A stretch of DNA of 64,000 bases from Mycobacterium montefiorense (GCF_003112775.1 NZ_BFCH01000017.1:380938-444937), one strand, 5' to 3'; positions 17,055 through 27,457 are shown, numbered from the stretch's first letter. Numbers and translations are program-made. Notes: generated by a model from the letters alone, not told the origin.

Positions 17055-18200
17055 ATGTCGGCAAACACCGAAGACGCCTCGGTCGAACCCCTTGTCCGCA
17101 AGACCGCTGCCTGGGCGTGGCGTTTGCTGGTCATCCTGGCCGCGGCGGTCGCCGCGCTTTGGGTGGTGGCCAAGCTCGAGATCATCGTCGTCCCGGTGCT
17201 GTTGGCCCTGATGATCAGCGCGCTGCTGGTACCGGTGGTGGACTGGCTGGACCGACGTGGCCTGCCGCGCGGCGGCGCCGTCGCGCTGGTGTTGCTGGGC
17301 GGATTCGCGCTGCTGGGCGGCATCCTCACGTTCGTCATCACCCAGTTCGTCGTCGGGTTGCCCGATCTGACCGAGCAGGTCACCCGCAGCATCGACACCA
17401 CCCGCAGGTGGCTGATCGAGGGGCCGGCGCATCTGCGCAGTGAACAGATCACCAACGCGGGCAATGCCGCGATCCAGGCGCTGCACAACAATCAGTCGAA
17501 ACTGACCAGCGGCGCATTGTCCACCGCGGCCACCATCACCGAACTGCTCACGGCCGCGGTCCTGGTGCTGTTCACTTTGATTTTCTTCCTCTACGGCGGC
17601 CGCAACATCTGGCAGTACGTGACCAAGATCGTCCCGGTCGGCGTCCGCGACCGGGTTCGCGAGGCGGGCCGCGCCGGATACGGATCGCTGATCGCCTACG
17701 TCCGGGCCACCTTCCTGGTGGCCTTCACCGACGCGGCCGGGGTCGGTACCGGGCTGGCCATCATGGGCGTGCCGCTCGCGCTGCCCCTGGCCTCGCTGGT
17801 GTTTCTTGGCGCCTTCATACCGCTGATCGGTGCGCTGATCTCGGGGTTGGTGGCGGTGGTGGTGGCGCTGCTGGCCAAGGGGATCGTCTACGCGTTGCTT
17901 ACGCTCGGCTTGCTGATCGTGATCAACCAAATCGAGTCGCATCTGCTGCAGCCGCTGGTGATGGGCCGCGCCGTCTCGATTCATCCGCTCGGGGTGGTGC
18001 TGGCCATTTCCACCGGCGGCGTGCTGGCCGGAATTGTCGGCGCCCTGCTGGCGGTCCCGTCGGTAGCGTTCCTCAACAATGCGATACAGGTGCTGCTCGC
18101 CCGGGATCCGGAGGCCGAAGCCGAAGAGCTGACCGACGACGCCGAGGATACGGCCATTCTCCAGCTCGAACCGGACCACCCGGAGCGCAAGCCCGACTAG
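17055..18200 (+). CDS. AI-2E family (PerM-like) transporter (Rv0205-like)
   Basis: A 381-residue membrane protein of the AI-2 exporter/PerM family, with about eight hydrophobic segments. They come as a helix pair near residues 18-65, a helix at about 72-95, a polar central region (about 100-150), then a cluster from about 155 to 345. The family motif region [23 protein letters not shown] is present. The C-terminal tail is acidic. Family members move autoinducers, sodium/proton or other small solutes, so no cargo is claimed. It lies between mmpL3 (convergent) and the UPF0104 gene (divergent) in the conserved order. Confidence 0.85.
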   Translation: MSANTEDASVEPLVRKTAAWAWRLLVILAAAVAALWVVAKLEIIVVPVLLALMISALLVPVVDWLDRRGLPRGGAVALVLLGGFALLGGILTFVITQFVVGLPDLTEQVTRSIDTTRRWLIEGPAHLRSEQITNAGNAAIQALHNNQSKLTSGALSTAATITELLTAAVLVLFTLIFFLYGGRNIWQYVTKIVPVGVRDRVREAGRAGYGSLIAYVRATFLVAFTDAAGVGTGLAIMGVPLALPLASLVFLGAFIPLIGALISGLVAVVVALLAKGIVYALLTLGLLIVINQIESHLLQPLVMGRAVSIHPLGVVLAISTGGVLAGIVGALLAVPSVAFLNNAIQVLLARDPEAEAEELTDDAEDTAILQLEPDHPERKPD

Positions 18201-18213
18201 GACGCGAACGGGG

Positions 18214-21057
18214 TTATAACCGGCCTTCGCGGCGCAGCAGATCCTGCGCGGACAGCCCGCCGCCGGCGCGGCGCCGCGGACGCGGATTCTCGCCGTTATC
18301 GCCCTTGCCGCGCGCGTTCATCTTCTCGGTGGCAGCGTCGGAGTCGTTGCCGTCGGGCCGCATCACCGGAAGCGCGGTGGTGGGATCGGCCGGGTCGCCC
18401 TTGCTCTCCCGGTTCCCCGGGGCCGGTATCGCCCGCGTCTCACCGGCCGATGGCGGCAGTGCCGGCGTCGGGGGCCGCGCGGTGGTGGCCTCGGAGTTGG
18501 GTTGCGCCGAGAAGCGCGTTGTCTTGGCTTCCGTCGGCTGGCTGGGCCGCGACTGTGTGCGGGCGGCGCTCGGGCCCGCAGGCAGCTCGGCGGGAGGCCG
18601 GACTTCAGGCTGGGCCGACGGACCTGGACGGTTCGCGCGCGACGGCTCGGGCGGCGAAGCGGGGTGCGTGGGGTCGTGCGGCGCACGCGGTTTCGCGGCG
18701 ACCAGGCTGGCGGCCACCGGCGGTCGAATCGCCCGGCCGTTGACGGAACTCCGCTTGCGCTCGTCGGGCAGGTCGATCTCGCCCAGGCCGATCTTGTTCT
18801 GCAGCCGCCGGGCCCAGCGCGGAGCCCACCAGCAGTCGTCGCCGAGCAGCTTCATCACCGAGGGCACCAGGAACATCCGGACCACAGTCGCGTCCAGCAA
18901 CAGCGCAGCCATCAGACCGAACGCCAGATACTTCATCAGCACAAGGTCGGAGAACACGAACGAACCGGCGACCACGGCGAGCACCAGCGCGGCGGCCGTG
19001 ATCAAGCGTCCGGTGGTCGCGGTACCGATCCGGATGGCTTCCGCGGTCGACATGCCGCGTTCGCGTGCCTCGACCATTCGGGACACCAGGAACACCTCGT
19101 AGTCGGTGGCCAGGCCGAAACCCACGGCGACGACCAACGCGATCACCACCACCATCAGCGGAGTCGGCGTGAAATTCAGCCAGGTAGAGAAGTGCCCGTC
19201 GACGAAGATCCACGTCAGGATGCCCATCGTCGACCCGAGCGTCAACGCGCTCATCACCGCCGCCTTGACCGGTAGCACCACCGACCCGAACGCCAGGAAC
19301 ATCAACAACATCGTGGCGCTGAGCAACAGCACGAGCATCAGCGGAGCCTTGTCGAACAAACTGTGGATGCTGTCCTGTTCCAGCGCCGGCGTGCCGCCGA
19401 CCAGCAGGGTCAGGCCCTTCGGTGGGTTGATAGCCCGCAGTTCGCTGATCTTCTTCGCAGCATCGTTCTTGTTGACCAGGCCGTTCTGGATCACGCGCAC
19501 CGAGTCGTCCTTGGGCTGCGTGGTGCCGTTCGGACCGGCGACGCAGGGGTTGCCGGCGATGGTCGGGCACGGCCGCTCCTCCCACGTCTTGTCGGTGAAC
19601 CCGGTGATCCCCGAGATTCGGTTGCGGATGTCGGCAACCTGCTGGTCGGTGACCTTGCTGTGGTTGTTGCTCTCGATCACCACGGTCAGCTGCTCGGTCC
19701 GGTACCCGGGGAAGAGCTTGTCGAAATGCTCCTGCGCCAGGCGCACGGAGTTTGTGGGCGGCAGGTACTTCTCGCTCATGCCGCCGAACGACAGGTTGCC
19801 CAACGGGATGACCAGCAGGATCATGGCGACGGCGATCGGGATGGCGAAGGCCAGCGGCCGTTTCATCACGAAGTTGACGAGCTTGCCCCAGAAACCGGCC
19901 TCTACTTCTTCGCGGGTCTTGGTCTTCTGCAACCGGTCGGCGAGCCAGTTGAGGTAGGCCCGCGAATACTTCCAGTTGCGCAGGAACGGCACCCGGAACG
20001 CGGTCCGCACGCCCAGCGCGTCGACGTGGCGCCCCAGGATGCCCAGGCACGCCGGCAGGAAGGTGATCGACAGCAGGGCAGCAAGGCCCACCGCGGCGAA
20101 GATCGCGTAGGTCAGTGAGTGCACGAAGCCCTGCGGCAACACCAGCAGGCTGGCGCTCGAGGCAATGATCAGCACGGCCGAAAACACGATGGTCCGCCCG
20201 GCGGTCATCACGGTGCGCCGCACCGCGGCCTCGGTGTCGTAGCCCTCGGCGATCTCTTCCCGGAACCGGCTCACCACGAAAAGTCCGTAGTCGATCGCGA
20301 TACCCAGACCGACCAGCGAGACCACCGGCTGGGCGAAAAAGTGCACCGGCCCGAACATGGCGACAAGCCGCAAGATGCCCAGCGCGCCCGCGATGCTCAG
20401 GCCGCCGACGATGGCCGGCAGGCCGGCCGCGACCGCGCCGCCGAAGACCAAGAAAAGCACCACCGCGACCAACGGCACCGCGAGGACCTCCATGCGGCGC
20501 TGGTCGGTGGCGATGGTGCCGGTCAGGGCGTTGGCTATCGGCTCGAGGCCGGCGAGTTGGACGGTACCGCCGTTGAGTTTTTGCAGGTACGGTACGACGT
20601 CCTTGTAGTTGTTGAGGATGGTGTCGTCGTCGTCACCCTTCAGCGGGATGCTGACGAAGGTGTGTTTTCGGTCATCGGAGACCATCCCTTTGATGATGGG
20701 ATTGGTGCTCTCGGGCGCGGCCAGCCAGCCGGCCCAGCCGACGATCTGGTCGGGGTGGTCGTTCTTCAGCTTGTTGAGCTCGCCGACGACTTTCTCTCGC
20801 CACGCCTGGTCGTCAACCGTCTGCCCGTTGGGGGCGGTGAGGGTGGCGACGACGTGGCTGGTGCGGTCGCGGCCGTAGGTCTTGTCGCCCAGTATCGAGG
20901 CCTTGACGGATTGGCTGCCCTCGTCGTAGAAACCACTCTGCGTGACATGCTTACCCAGGCTCATCCCGAAGATGCCGCCGCCAAGGCACAGAGCCACCAT
21001 GACCCCGATCACGATGTACCGATAGCGGTACACGGTTCGACCCCACCAGGCGAACAC
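18214..21057 (-). CDS. mmpL3: MmpL3 trehalose monomycolate exporter
   Basis: A 947-residue essential RND transporter that flips or exports trehalose monomycolate for the mycobacterial outer membrane; it is a major drug target. Proton-relay residues are Asp256-Tyr257 (IAIDYGLF), the same numbering as M. tuberculosis, and Asp652-Tyr653 (ATDYEVF). Two periplasmic loops and 12 helices are evident. The C-terminal ~190 residues are a Pro/Arg/Ser-rich cytoplasmic tail typical of the family. Translation begins at GTG with AAGGAG 5 nt upstream. The next genes upstream on the same strand (NYN-domain gene, trmB) probably share its transcript. Confidence 0.98.
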   Translation of the reverse strand: MFAWWGRTVYRYRYIVIGVMVALCLGGGIFGMSLGKHVTQSGFYDEGSQSVKASILGDKTYGRDRTSHVVATLTAPNGQTVDDQAWREKVVGELNKLKNDHPDQIVGWAGWLAAPESTNPIIKGMVSDDRKHTFVSIPLKGDDDDTILNNYKDVVPYLQKLNGGTVQLAGLEPIANALTGTIATDQRRMEVLAVPLVAVVLFLVFGGAVAAGLPAIVGGLSIAGALGILRLVAMFGPVHFFAQPVVSLVGLGIAIDYGLFVVSRFREEIAEGYDTEAAVRRTVMTAGRTIVFSAVLIIASSASLLVLPQGFVHSLTYAIFAAVGLAALLSITFLPACLGILGRHVDALGVRTAFRVPFLRNWKYSRAYLNWLADRLQKTKTREEVEAGFWGKLVNFVMKRPLAFAIPIAVAMILLVIPLGNLSFGGMSEKYLPPTNSVRLAQEHFDKLFPGYRTEQLTVVIESNNHSKVTDQQVADIRNRISGITGFTDKTWEERPCPTIAGNPCVAGPNGTTQPKDDSVRVIQNGLVNKNDAAKKISELRAINPPKGLTLLVGGTPALEQDSIHSLFDKAPLMLVLLLSATMLLMFLAFGSVVLPVKAAVMSALTLGSTMGILTWIFVDGHFSTWLNFTPTPLMVVVIALVVAVGFGLATDYEVFLVSRMVEARERGMSTAEAIRIGTATTGRLITAAALVLAVVAGSFVFSDLVLMKYLAFGLMAALLLDATVVRMFLVPSVMKLLGDDCWWAPRWARRLQNKIGLGEIDLPDERKRSSVNGRAIRPPVAASLVAAKPRAPHDPTHPASPPEPSRANRPGPSAQPEVRPPAELPAGPSAARTQSRPSQPTEAKTTRFSAQPNSEATTARPPTPALPPSAGETRAIPAPGNRESKGDPADPTTALPVMRPDGNDSDAATEKMNARGKGDNGENPRPRRRAGGGLSAQDLLRREGRL

Positions 21058-21109
21058 GTAAGCTCCTTACTGGATCACTAACAGCGACCCGCGCATTGGT
21101 TTTCCAGTG

Positions 21110-21823
21110 TCACACACGCGCGGTCAATAGCGCGGACAGCGGCCGGAACGGCTGCAGCCATGCTCCCTGGTCGGGCAGCGAATCCAAACCGATCCGCGGT
21201 AACGGCTCCCGGAAAACACCTTCGATGTCCTCCAGGTCAACGAAGTCCAAGGTATCCGACGCTAGCGCCCAACTTGCGTGTTCGCGAAATCCGATTACTT
21301 GGACAGGCGTTGCACCACCAACCCCGCTACGTGCGATTTCTTCCAGCGGCTGACGGAACGCTTGACCGTCGGCGGACGCGACAACCAACGCTGCGAGGCC
21401 TTCTTGACGCCGCAGCTCGATGTGCCCGAGCATGTCCCGGTCGACATCGCTGTCTTCATCTATTTTCGGCTTGGCAAAAACCGCAAATCCCACGTTACGC
21501 AACGCATCCACCCAGGGTCGGACGACATCGGCGCTGCCCGGGGCGATGTTGGTGAACACGGTGGCCTCGGGTTCGACGACGACGCCCGGGCGACCGGCGC
21601 TGACCTCGGCCGTCCGCGTCAGCAGCCACCGACCGAGCGCGTCGAAGCGGGGACGTTCCAGCGCCGTGGGGCGGCGGCCCAGGATCGAGCCCAGACCCAT
21701 GTCGAGGTTGGGGGCGTCCCAAACCAGCAGCACGCGCCGCGGCGGCGTATCGAGGCCGCCTGGGTCGGCGCCGGACGGCACCGTCGCTGAAGCGGTGGCG
21801 GTCGCTTCTTCCGTGAGGCTCAT
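21110..21823 (-). CDS. NYN (PIN-like) domain protein (Rv0207c-like)
   Basis: A 237-residue cytoplasmic protein with an NYN/PIN-like nuclease fold: VLLVWDAPNLDMGLGSIL near the N-terminus, an acidic KIDEDSDVDRDMLGHI stretch in the middle and LVVASADGQAF. These supply the Asp residues expected for metal-dependent RNA cleavage. Targets are unknown. I start at the ATG (MSLTEEATA) 2 nt after the trmB stop, with AGAAGG inside the end of trmB; the longer frame is discounted. Its place between trmB and mmpL3 makes a tRNA- or RNA-related role plausible. Confidence 0.75.
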   Translation of the reverse strand: MSLTEEATATASATVPSGADPGGLDTPPRRVLLVWDAPNLDMGLGSILGRRPTALERPRFDALGRWLLTRTAEVSAGRPGVVVEPEATVFTNIAPGSADVVRPWVDALRNVGFAVFAKPKIDEDSDVDRDMLGHIELRRQEGLAALVVASADGQAFRQPLEEIARSGVGGATPVQVIGFREHASWALASDTLDFVDLEDIEGVFREPLPRIGLDSLPDQGAWLQPFRPLSALLTARV

Positions 21824-21825
21824 AC

Positions 21826-22644
21826 TCAGCGCCTTCTCCAAATGAACTCGGATACGGAGCTGCCCACTTCTTGGGCTTTCATCTCGTACTTGGTGGTCGG
21901 GCGGACTATCGAGATCGGCAGCCGGCTGCCGGGATCGGCGCGACACAGTCGGGGTTCGCCATCGCCGACCTCAGCCATCTGCTCGGCGTAGCCGCTGTGA
22001 TCCGTCGCGGCATGCAGCACACCACCGGGGAGTAACCGGTCGGCGATCAGGCCAACCGTGCCCGGCTGAAGGAAGCGGCGCTTGTGGTGACGCGCCTTCG
22101 GCCACGGGTCCGGAAAGTAGAGACGGAAGCCGGTCAGCGAACCCGGCGCGATCAGATGCTGCAGCACCTCGATCCCGTTGCCGCGGATCAACCGGATGTT
22201 TCGCACCTGCTCGCGGTCGATCGCGCACAGCAGCTGGGCCAGGCCCCGCTTGTAAACCTCCACCGCGATCACGTTGATTTCAGGTTCCTCGCGCGCCATT
22301 GCCAGCGTCGATATGCCGCTGCCGCAACCGATCTCGAGCACTAGCGGAGCTTCCCGGCCGAACCAGGCGCGGGTGTCCAGCGGTTCGAAGCGGCGCGGAA
22401 CTTCGGAGCGGCCCACCGTCGGCCACAGCCGCTCCCAGGTCTCCCGCTGGGCGCCGGACAGGTTGGACCGCCTGGAGCGGAAACCCGTGGCGGGCAGATA
22501 GCCCCATTCGGCGGCGCCCGAACCCGACGGCTCCGGTGCTGGCGTCATGGCGTCTTCGGTTTCCAGGCCGGCTCCCACCTCCGCCCGTGCATCGGGACAT
22601 GTCCCGATCCCGGGTTGCGCATGCATTTGTCCATGGTGGCCCAT
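21826..22644 (-). CDS. trmB: tRNA (guanine-N7)-methyltransferase
   Basis: A 272-residue SAM-dependent enzyme that methylates G46 in the tRNA variable loop. The SAM-binding motif VLEIGCGSGIST and the family signature FPDPWPKARHHKRR are both present, followed by GVLHAATDHSGYAE. The start giving MGHHGQMHAQPG matches the M. tuberculosis N-terminus; a 14-residue longer frame is discounted. It heads a leftward run with the NYN-domain gene and mmpL3, separated by 2 and 52 nt. The 222-bp spacer to the divergent GTPase-like gene would hold the promoter, but no convincing element was identified there. Confidence 0.93.
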   Translation of the reverse strand: MGHHGQMHAQPGIGTCPDARAEVGAGLETEDAMTPAPEPSGSGAAEWGYLPATGFRSRRSNLSGAQRETWERLWPTVGRSEVPRRFEPLDTRAWFGREAPLVLEIGCGSGISTLAMAREEPEINVIAVEVYKRGLAQLLCAIDREQVRNIRLIRGNGIEVLQHLIAPGSLTGFRLYFPDPWPKARHHKRRFLQPGTVGLIADRLLPGGVLHAATDHSGYAEQMAEVGDGEPRLCRADPGSRLPISIVRPTTKYEMKAQEVGSSVSEFIWRRR

Positions 22645-22866
22645 GAACCCCCGTTGTAGCCGCTCCTGGTCCAGATTGATACCCAACAGTTGCCTTCAAC
22701 TGGTAACAGACAGACGGTGGCTCGCAACTCGAGGACGCAAGTGCCACTATGCGGTAGGGCCGGACCGGCTGGTCCGCAAACGGGCCAGCCGGCGGCGACG
22801 ACCCCGCATTCGGCGGGAGCAACGCCGGCGCGGGGAGCCGGCCGATCGGGATCGAGCAGGCAGGAA

Positions 22867-23922
22867 ATGAAGGTACGGGGGAACCAGGTTTTCGTCGACG
22901 AGCTGGCGCGATTTGCTGCTCGATGTGCCGACGCACATGTGAGCGCGATCGCCGAGAAAGCCGCGGCACCGCTGCGGGTGGCGGTACGCGGCCGTCCGGG
23001 AGTGGGCCGCGGCACCGTGGTGCGTGCCCTGGCGCACGCCACCACCGCGCCGGCAATCACGGTGCTGCCATCCGCGGGTGGGGCCGATGTCGTCGTTCAG
23101 GTGATCGCTGAAGTGCTCAAACCCGAGGACTCCAGGGTGATCGCGGCGGCCGGTCGCCCGGTGCTGGCGGTGCTCAACAAGGCCGATCTGCTCGGCTCGC
23201 TGTCGGGGCGCGCCGGCGACGGGCCGGCCGCGGCCGCGCAGCGCAGGTGCGCGGAACTAAGCAAGCTCACCGGGGCGCCGGTCGAACCGATGATCGCTTT
23301 GCTGGCCGTCGCGGCGCTGCGGGGACTGGACGGCACGTCGTGGGCGGCGTTGCAGACCTTAGCCGCCCATCCGGCTGGCCTGGACGGCTCCTTCGAGGGA
23401 TTCCTAGCGGCCGATAACCCCGTGCCGACAGACACGCGGCTGCGGCTGCTGGACACCCTGGACCTGTTCGGCACGGCGCTGGGCATTGCCGCGGTCCGCC
23501 GGGGTGCGACGCCGGCCGGGGTCCGGGCCCTGCTACGCCGGATCAGCGGCGTCGACGCGGTGATCGCCACGGTGTCGGCTCTCGGCACCGAGGTGCGTTA
23601 CCGGCGGCTGCTTGAGGCCATCGCGGAGCTGGAGGCCCTGGCCGTCGGTCGTCCTGGGATCGGCGCGCAGGTCAGCGGGTTCTTGTCCCGCGATGGCACG
23701 GTGATCGCGCGGATGGCCGCCGCCGTCGACGTGGCCGAGGCGGCAGGGCTGGATGTCGACCCCGCCGATCTGGACGACGACGACCCGGCCGGACACTTGT
23801 CCCGGGCGTCGCGCTGGCAGCGCTACAGCCGCGGATCAGCGAGCGCCCTGCACCGCGCCTGCGGTGCGGATATCGCCCGAGGATCACTGCGGCTGTGGTC
23901 GGCCGCCCAGGAGGCACGATGA
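22867..23922 (+). CDS. GTPase-like protein with variant P-loop (Rv0209-like)
   Basis: A 351-residue protein. The N-terminal ~180 residues look like a small-GTPase/dynamin-type G domain: a P-loop-like GRPGVGRGT at residues 42-50, in which Arg48 replaces the usual Lys, and NKAD at 104-107 as the G4 guanine-specificity motif. The rest is helical. No membrane helix is obvious. Its stop overlaps the ATG of the next gene (ATGA), so the two are coupled and probably act as a pair, as mycobacterial dynamin-like proteins often do. Whether it hydrolyses GTP is open because of the Lys-to-Arg change. Confidence 0.7.
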   Translation: MKVRGNQVFVDELARFAARCADAHVSAIAEKAAAPLRVAVRGRPGVGRGTVVRALAHATTAPAITVLPSAGGADVVVQVIAEVLKPEDSRVIAAAGRPVLAVLNKADLLGSLSGRAGDGPAAAAQRRCAELSKLTGAPVEPMIALLAVAALRGLDGTSWAALQTLAAHPAGLDGSFEGFLAADNPVPTDTRLRLLDTLDLFGTALGIAAVRRGATPAGVRALLRRISGVDAVIATVSALGTEVRYRRLLEAIAELEALAVGRPGIGAQVSGFLSRDGTVIARMAAAVDVAEAAGLDVDPADLDDDDPAGHLSRASRWQRYSRGSASALHRACGADIARGSLRLWSAAQEAR

Positions 23923-25451
23923 GCGGCGATTCGGTGGCCCAGGTCGACGAACTGGTGGCGGCGATCGGGCCGCGGCTGGAGTCGCCCGCCATCAGTCGCC
24001 GCGACGTCGTGTTGGTGACCGGGCCGTGGATGGCCGGTGTGACCGGGGTGGCCACCGTGCTGGGCGAGCGGCTGCCCGAGCATAAATTCGTCGAGTCGAC
24101 GGACCTGCAGCCCGGCGAGGCGCCGATGGCGGTGGTGTTCGTCGTCTCCGCGGCCGCCGAACTCACCGAATCCGACTGTGCCCTGCTCGACGCCGCCTCC
24201 GAGCACACCGACGTGGTCGTCGGCGTGGTTTCCAAAATTGACGTGCACCGCTCCTGGCAGGACGTGCTCACCGCTGACCGCGACAGGCTGGCCGCACACG
24301 CGCCGCGCTACCGCCAGGTGCCCTGGATAGGTACGGCGGCCGCGCCCGACCTGGGCGAGCCGCAGGTCGACGAAGTTGTCGAGGCCGTCTCGGCACAACT
24401 CGCCGTTTCCGATGTCGAGCGGCGAAATCGGTTGCGGGCCTGGGAATCCAGGCTCCGTACGGTCGCGCAGCGGTTCGATCGCGACGCGGACAGCGCCGGC
24501 CGGCGGGCCCGGGTCGACGCGCTGCGCGAGGAGCGCAGCACCGCCCTGCGTGAGCGCCGGCAATCGAAATCCGAACGCACCGTCACGCTGCGCGGCCAGA
24601 TCCAGCAGGCGCGGGTTGCGCTGTCGCACTCGGCGGTCAACCGATGCTCGTCGGTGCGAAGCGAATTGCAAGAGCAGGCCGCGCGCCTGCCCCGCCGGAA
24701 CTTGGCCGGCTTCGAGGCGCACGCGCGTGCCCGGGCCGCCGAAGTCGTCGGTGAGGTGTACGAAGGCACCACCCGGCACCTCGATGACATTGCGCGCGAG
24801 CTCGGCACGCCGATCGACCTACCGTCCGTCGAGCTGCTACCGACCGTCGACGTCGCGCCCCCGCCGCTGAAATCGCGGCGGCAGGAGACCTGGCTGATGA
24901 CGCTGTTGGGCGTCGGGTTCGGGGTGGGCGTCGCGCTGACGCTGTCTCGCCTGGTGGCCGGCGTGGACCGGCGGCTGAATCCGGCGGTCGAGATCGCCGG
25001 CGCCGCGGCCTGCGTGGCGGTCGGCTTGGCGGTCACCTTCCTGGTGGTGAACCTGCGCGCCCTGCTGCGTGACCGCGGGCTGCTGGACCGTTGGGCGGGC
25101 GATCTGACGTCGTCGCTGCGGTCGGTGTCCGAGGAGCTGGTCGCGACGCGCGTGCTGGTTGCCGAGACGCTGCTGACCAGCGGGCTCGTCGTTCGTGACG
25201 AGGCGGACCACGCGCAAGTGTCAGATCAGGTGAATGCCATCGACGCCGAACTGCGCGAGCATGCGATCGTGGCGGCACGGGCCGCGGCGGTCCGGGACCG
25301 GGAAATGCCCATCGTCGCGGCCGCGCTGGACGCGGTGCGTGCAGAACTCGGGGAACCGGGTATACGTCAACCCGATGACCCTGCCGAGAACGCCGACGGG
25401 CAGAAAACCCCCAAATCAGCTTCGAGGAGCACCGATGAGAACAATTTCTGA
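23919..25451 (+). CDS. membrane-anchored dynamin-like GTPase partner (Rv0210-like)
   Basis: A 510-residue protein coupled to the preceding gene by an ATGA overlap, with GGAGG upstream. The N-terminal ~180 residues resemble a degenerate G domain: TGPWMAGVTGVAT in place of a canonical P-loop, and VVSKID in the G4 position. A long helical, Arg/Gln/Glu-rich section (about 185-320) follows. Two membrane helices come next, near residues 328-348 and 362-383, then a helical tail. This layout recalls bacterial dynamin-like proteins that remodel membranes, but I cannot show membrane-remodelling activity from sequence. Confidence 0.68.
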   Translation: MSGDSVAQVDELVAAIGPRLESPAISRRDVVLVTGPWMAGVTGVATVLGERLPEHKFVESTDLQPGEAPMAVVFVVSAAAELTESDCALLDAASEHTDVVVGVVSKIDVHRSWQDVLTADRDRLAAHAPRYRQVPWIGTAAAPDLGEPQVDEVVEAVSAQLAVSDVERRNRLRAWESRLRTVAQRFDRDADSAGRRARVDALREERSTALRERRQSKSERTVTLRGQIQQARVALSHSAVNRCSSVRSELQEQAARLPRRNLAGFEAHARARAAEVVGEVYEGTTRHLDDIARELGTPIDLPSVELLPTVDVAPPPLKSRRQETWLMTLLGVGFGVGVALTLSRLVAGVDRRLNPAVEIAGAAACVAVGLAVTFLVVNLRALLRDRGLLDRWAGDLTSSLRSVSEELVATRVLVAETLLTSGLVVRDEADHAQVSDQVNAIDAELREHAIVAARAAAVRDREMPIVAAALDAVRAELGEPGIRQPDDPAENADGQKTPKSASRSTDENNF

Positions 25452-25571
25452 CCTTTTAGGAGCTTCTGAATCGTTGTTGTGAGAAGGCTTATACCCGCCC
25501 AACCCTTCCCCAGCAAGGGGATCGCGATAACCTGTAGCTAACGCCACCATGTCAATATCTGTGTGGGCGAC

Positions 25572-25581
25572 TGCATATGCA
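25572..25581. promoter_or_regulatory. 10-bp palindrome upstream of pckA
   Basis: TGCATATGCA is a perfect palindrome set between GTGTG (25561-25565) and CACAC (25584-25588), 47 nt before the pckA start. The nested symmetry suggests a regulator site in the 176-bp leader region. It does not match the TGTGA-N6-TCACA Crp consensus closely, so no regulator is named. Confidence 0.35.
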
Positions 25582-25627
25582 ATCACACTGTGCCCGCACC
25601 ATACGGAGATGAATTCAGGAGAGTTCG

Positions 25628-27457
25628 ATGACCTCAGCGACCATTCCCGGTCTGGACACCGCACCCACGAATCATCGGGGGCTACTGGCGTGGGTAGAGG
25701 AGGCTGCGGAGTTGATGCAGCCCGACCGGGTTGTGTTCGCCGACGGCTCCGACGAGGAGTTCAACCGGCTGGCCGCCCAACTGGTCGAGGCCGGCACCTT
25801 GAAGAAGCTGAACGAGGAGAAGCGCCCCAACTCCTACCTGGCGCTGTCGGACCCGTCCGACGTGGCGCGCGTGGAGTCCCGGACCTTCATCTGTTCCGAG
25901 CGTGAGATCGACGCCGGCCCGACCAACAACTGGACGGACCCGGCCGAGATGCGGTCCACGATGACCGAGCTGTACCGCGGCTGCATGCGCGGTCGCACCA
26001 TGTGGGTGGTGCCGTTCTGCATGGGCCCGCTCGGCGCTGACGACCCCAAGCTGGGTGTGGAGATCACCGATTCGGAGTACGTCGTCATCTCGATGAAGGT
26101 GATGACCCGGATGGGCAAGGCGGCCCTCGAGAAGATGGGCGACGACGGATTCTTCGTCAAGGCGCTGCACTCGGTGGGTGCCCCGCTGGAGCCCGGCCAA
26201 AAGGACGTGCCGTGGCCGTGCAATGACACCAAATACATCACCCACTTCCCGGAGACCCGCGAAATCATGAGCTACGGCTCGGGCTACGGAGGTAACGCGC
26301 TGCTGGGCAAGAAGTGCTACTCGCTGCGGATCGCCTCGGCGATGGCACACGACGAGGGCTGGCTCGCCGAGCACATGCTGATCCTCAAGCTGATCTCCCC
26401 GGAGAACAAGGCGTACTACTTCGCCGCGGCCTTCCCGTCGGCGTGCGGCAAGACCAACCTCGCGATGCTGCAGCCGACCATTCCGGGCTGGCGCGCCGAG
26501 ACCCTCGGTGACGACATCGCGTGGATGCGGTTCGGCAAGGACGGCCGGCTGTACGCGGTCAACCCCGAGTTCGGTTTCTTCGGCGTCGCGCCGGGCACTA
26601 ACTGGAAGTCCAACCCGAACGCGATGCGCACCATGGAGGCCGGCAACACCGTCTTCACCAATGTCGCGCTGACCGACGATAACGACGTGTGGTGGGAAGG
26701 CCTGGAAGGCGAGCCCGACCACCTGATCGACTGGAAGGGCAACGACTGGGTCCTGCGCGAGACGGATACCAAAGCGGCCCACCCGAATTCGCGGTACTGC
26801 ACCCCGATGTCGCAGTGCCCGATCCTGGCCCCGGAGTGGGACGACCCGCAGGGCGTGCCGATTTCCGGCATCCTGTTCGGCGCGCGCCGCAAGACCACGG
26901 TGCCGCTGGTGACGCAGGCCCACGACTGGCAGCACGGCGTCTTCATGGGCGCCACCATGGGCAGCGAGCAGACCGCCGCTGCCGAGGGCAAGGTCGGCAC
27001 CGTGCGCCGCGACCCGATGGCCATGCTGCCGTTCCTGGGCTACCACGTCGGCGACTACTTCCAGCACTGGATCGACCTGGGCAAGAACTCCGACGAGTCG
27101 AAGCTGCCAAAAGTGTTCTTCGTCAACTGGTTCCGCCGCGGCGACAAGGGTGAGTTCCTGTGGCCGGGCTTCGGCGAGAACAGCCGGGTGCTGAAGTGGA
27201 TCGTGGACCGCATCGAGCACCAGGCCGGCGGCCAGGACACCCCGATCGGCATCGTGCCGACGGCCGACGATCTGGACCTCGACGGGCTCGACGCCGAAGG
27301 CGGCGACGTGACCAAGGCGCTGGCGGTCAACGCGGCCGAGTGGCGTGAGGAACTGCCGCTGATCGAGGAATGGTTCGAGTTCGTCGGCGACAAGCTGCCC
27401 ACCGGCGTCCGCGACGAGTTCGAGGCGCTCAAGCAGCGGCTGTCCGAGGCGGACTAA
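25628..27457 (+). CDS. pckA: phosphoenolpyruvate carboxykinase (GTP)
   Basis: A 609-residue cytoplasmic enzyme that converts oxaloacetate and GTP to phosphoenolpyruvate, the entry step of gluconeogenesis and essential for growth of M. tuberculosis on fatty acids. The GTP-type signature [12 protein letters not shown] is present, with Cys273 in the P-loop and Lys275-Thr276 binding phosphate. The metal-binding [10 protein letters not shown] and the nucleotide-binding [12 protein letters not shown] follow. A ribosome site (GGAGAG) precedes the ATG. It is read alone, with its own upstream region and a strong hairpin after the stop. Confidence 0.98.
   Translation: MTSATIPGLDTAPTNHRGLLAWVEEAAELMQPDRVVFADGSDEEFNRLAAQLVEAGTLKKLNEEKRPNSYLALSDPSDVARVESRTFICSEREIDAGPTNNWTDPAEMRSTMTELYRGCMRGRTMWVVPFCMGPLGADDPKLGVEITDSEYVVISMKVMTRMGKAALEKMGDDGFFVKALHSVGAPLEPGQKDVPWPCNDTKYITHFPETREIMSYGSGYGGNALLGKKCYSLRIASAMAHDEGWLAEHMLILKLISPENKAYYFAAAFPSACGKTNLAMLQPTIPGWRAETLGDDIAWMRFGKDGRLYAVNPEFGFFGVAPGTNWKSNPNAMRTMEAGNTVFTNVALTDDNDVWWEGLEGEPDHLIDWKGNDWVLRETDTKAAHPNSRYCTPMSQCPILAPEWDDPQGVPISGILFGARRKTTVPLVTQAHDWQHGVFMGATMGSEQTAAAEGKVGTVRRDPMAMLPFLGYHVGDYFQHWIDLGKNSDESKLPKVFFVNWFRRGDKGEFLWPGFGENSRVLKWIVDRIEHQAGGQDTPIGIVPTADDLDLDGLDAEGGDVTKALAVNAAEWREELPLIEEWFEFVGDKLPTGVRDEFEALKQRLSEAD

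Noticed and set aside
16938..18179. 413-residue reverse frame opposite the AI-2E-type gene
   Set aside because: Gln/His/Arg-rich antisense shadow of a clear membrane protein.
18605..21081. Several long frames (both strands) overlapping mmpL3
   Set aside because: Codon-bias shadows; mmpL3 itself is unambiguous.
25496..25520. Possible hairpin CCCTT/AAGGG before pckA as a terminator or riboswitch
   Set aside because: Only 5 bp of stem and no conserved structure recognised.
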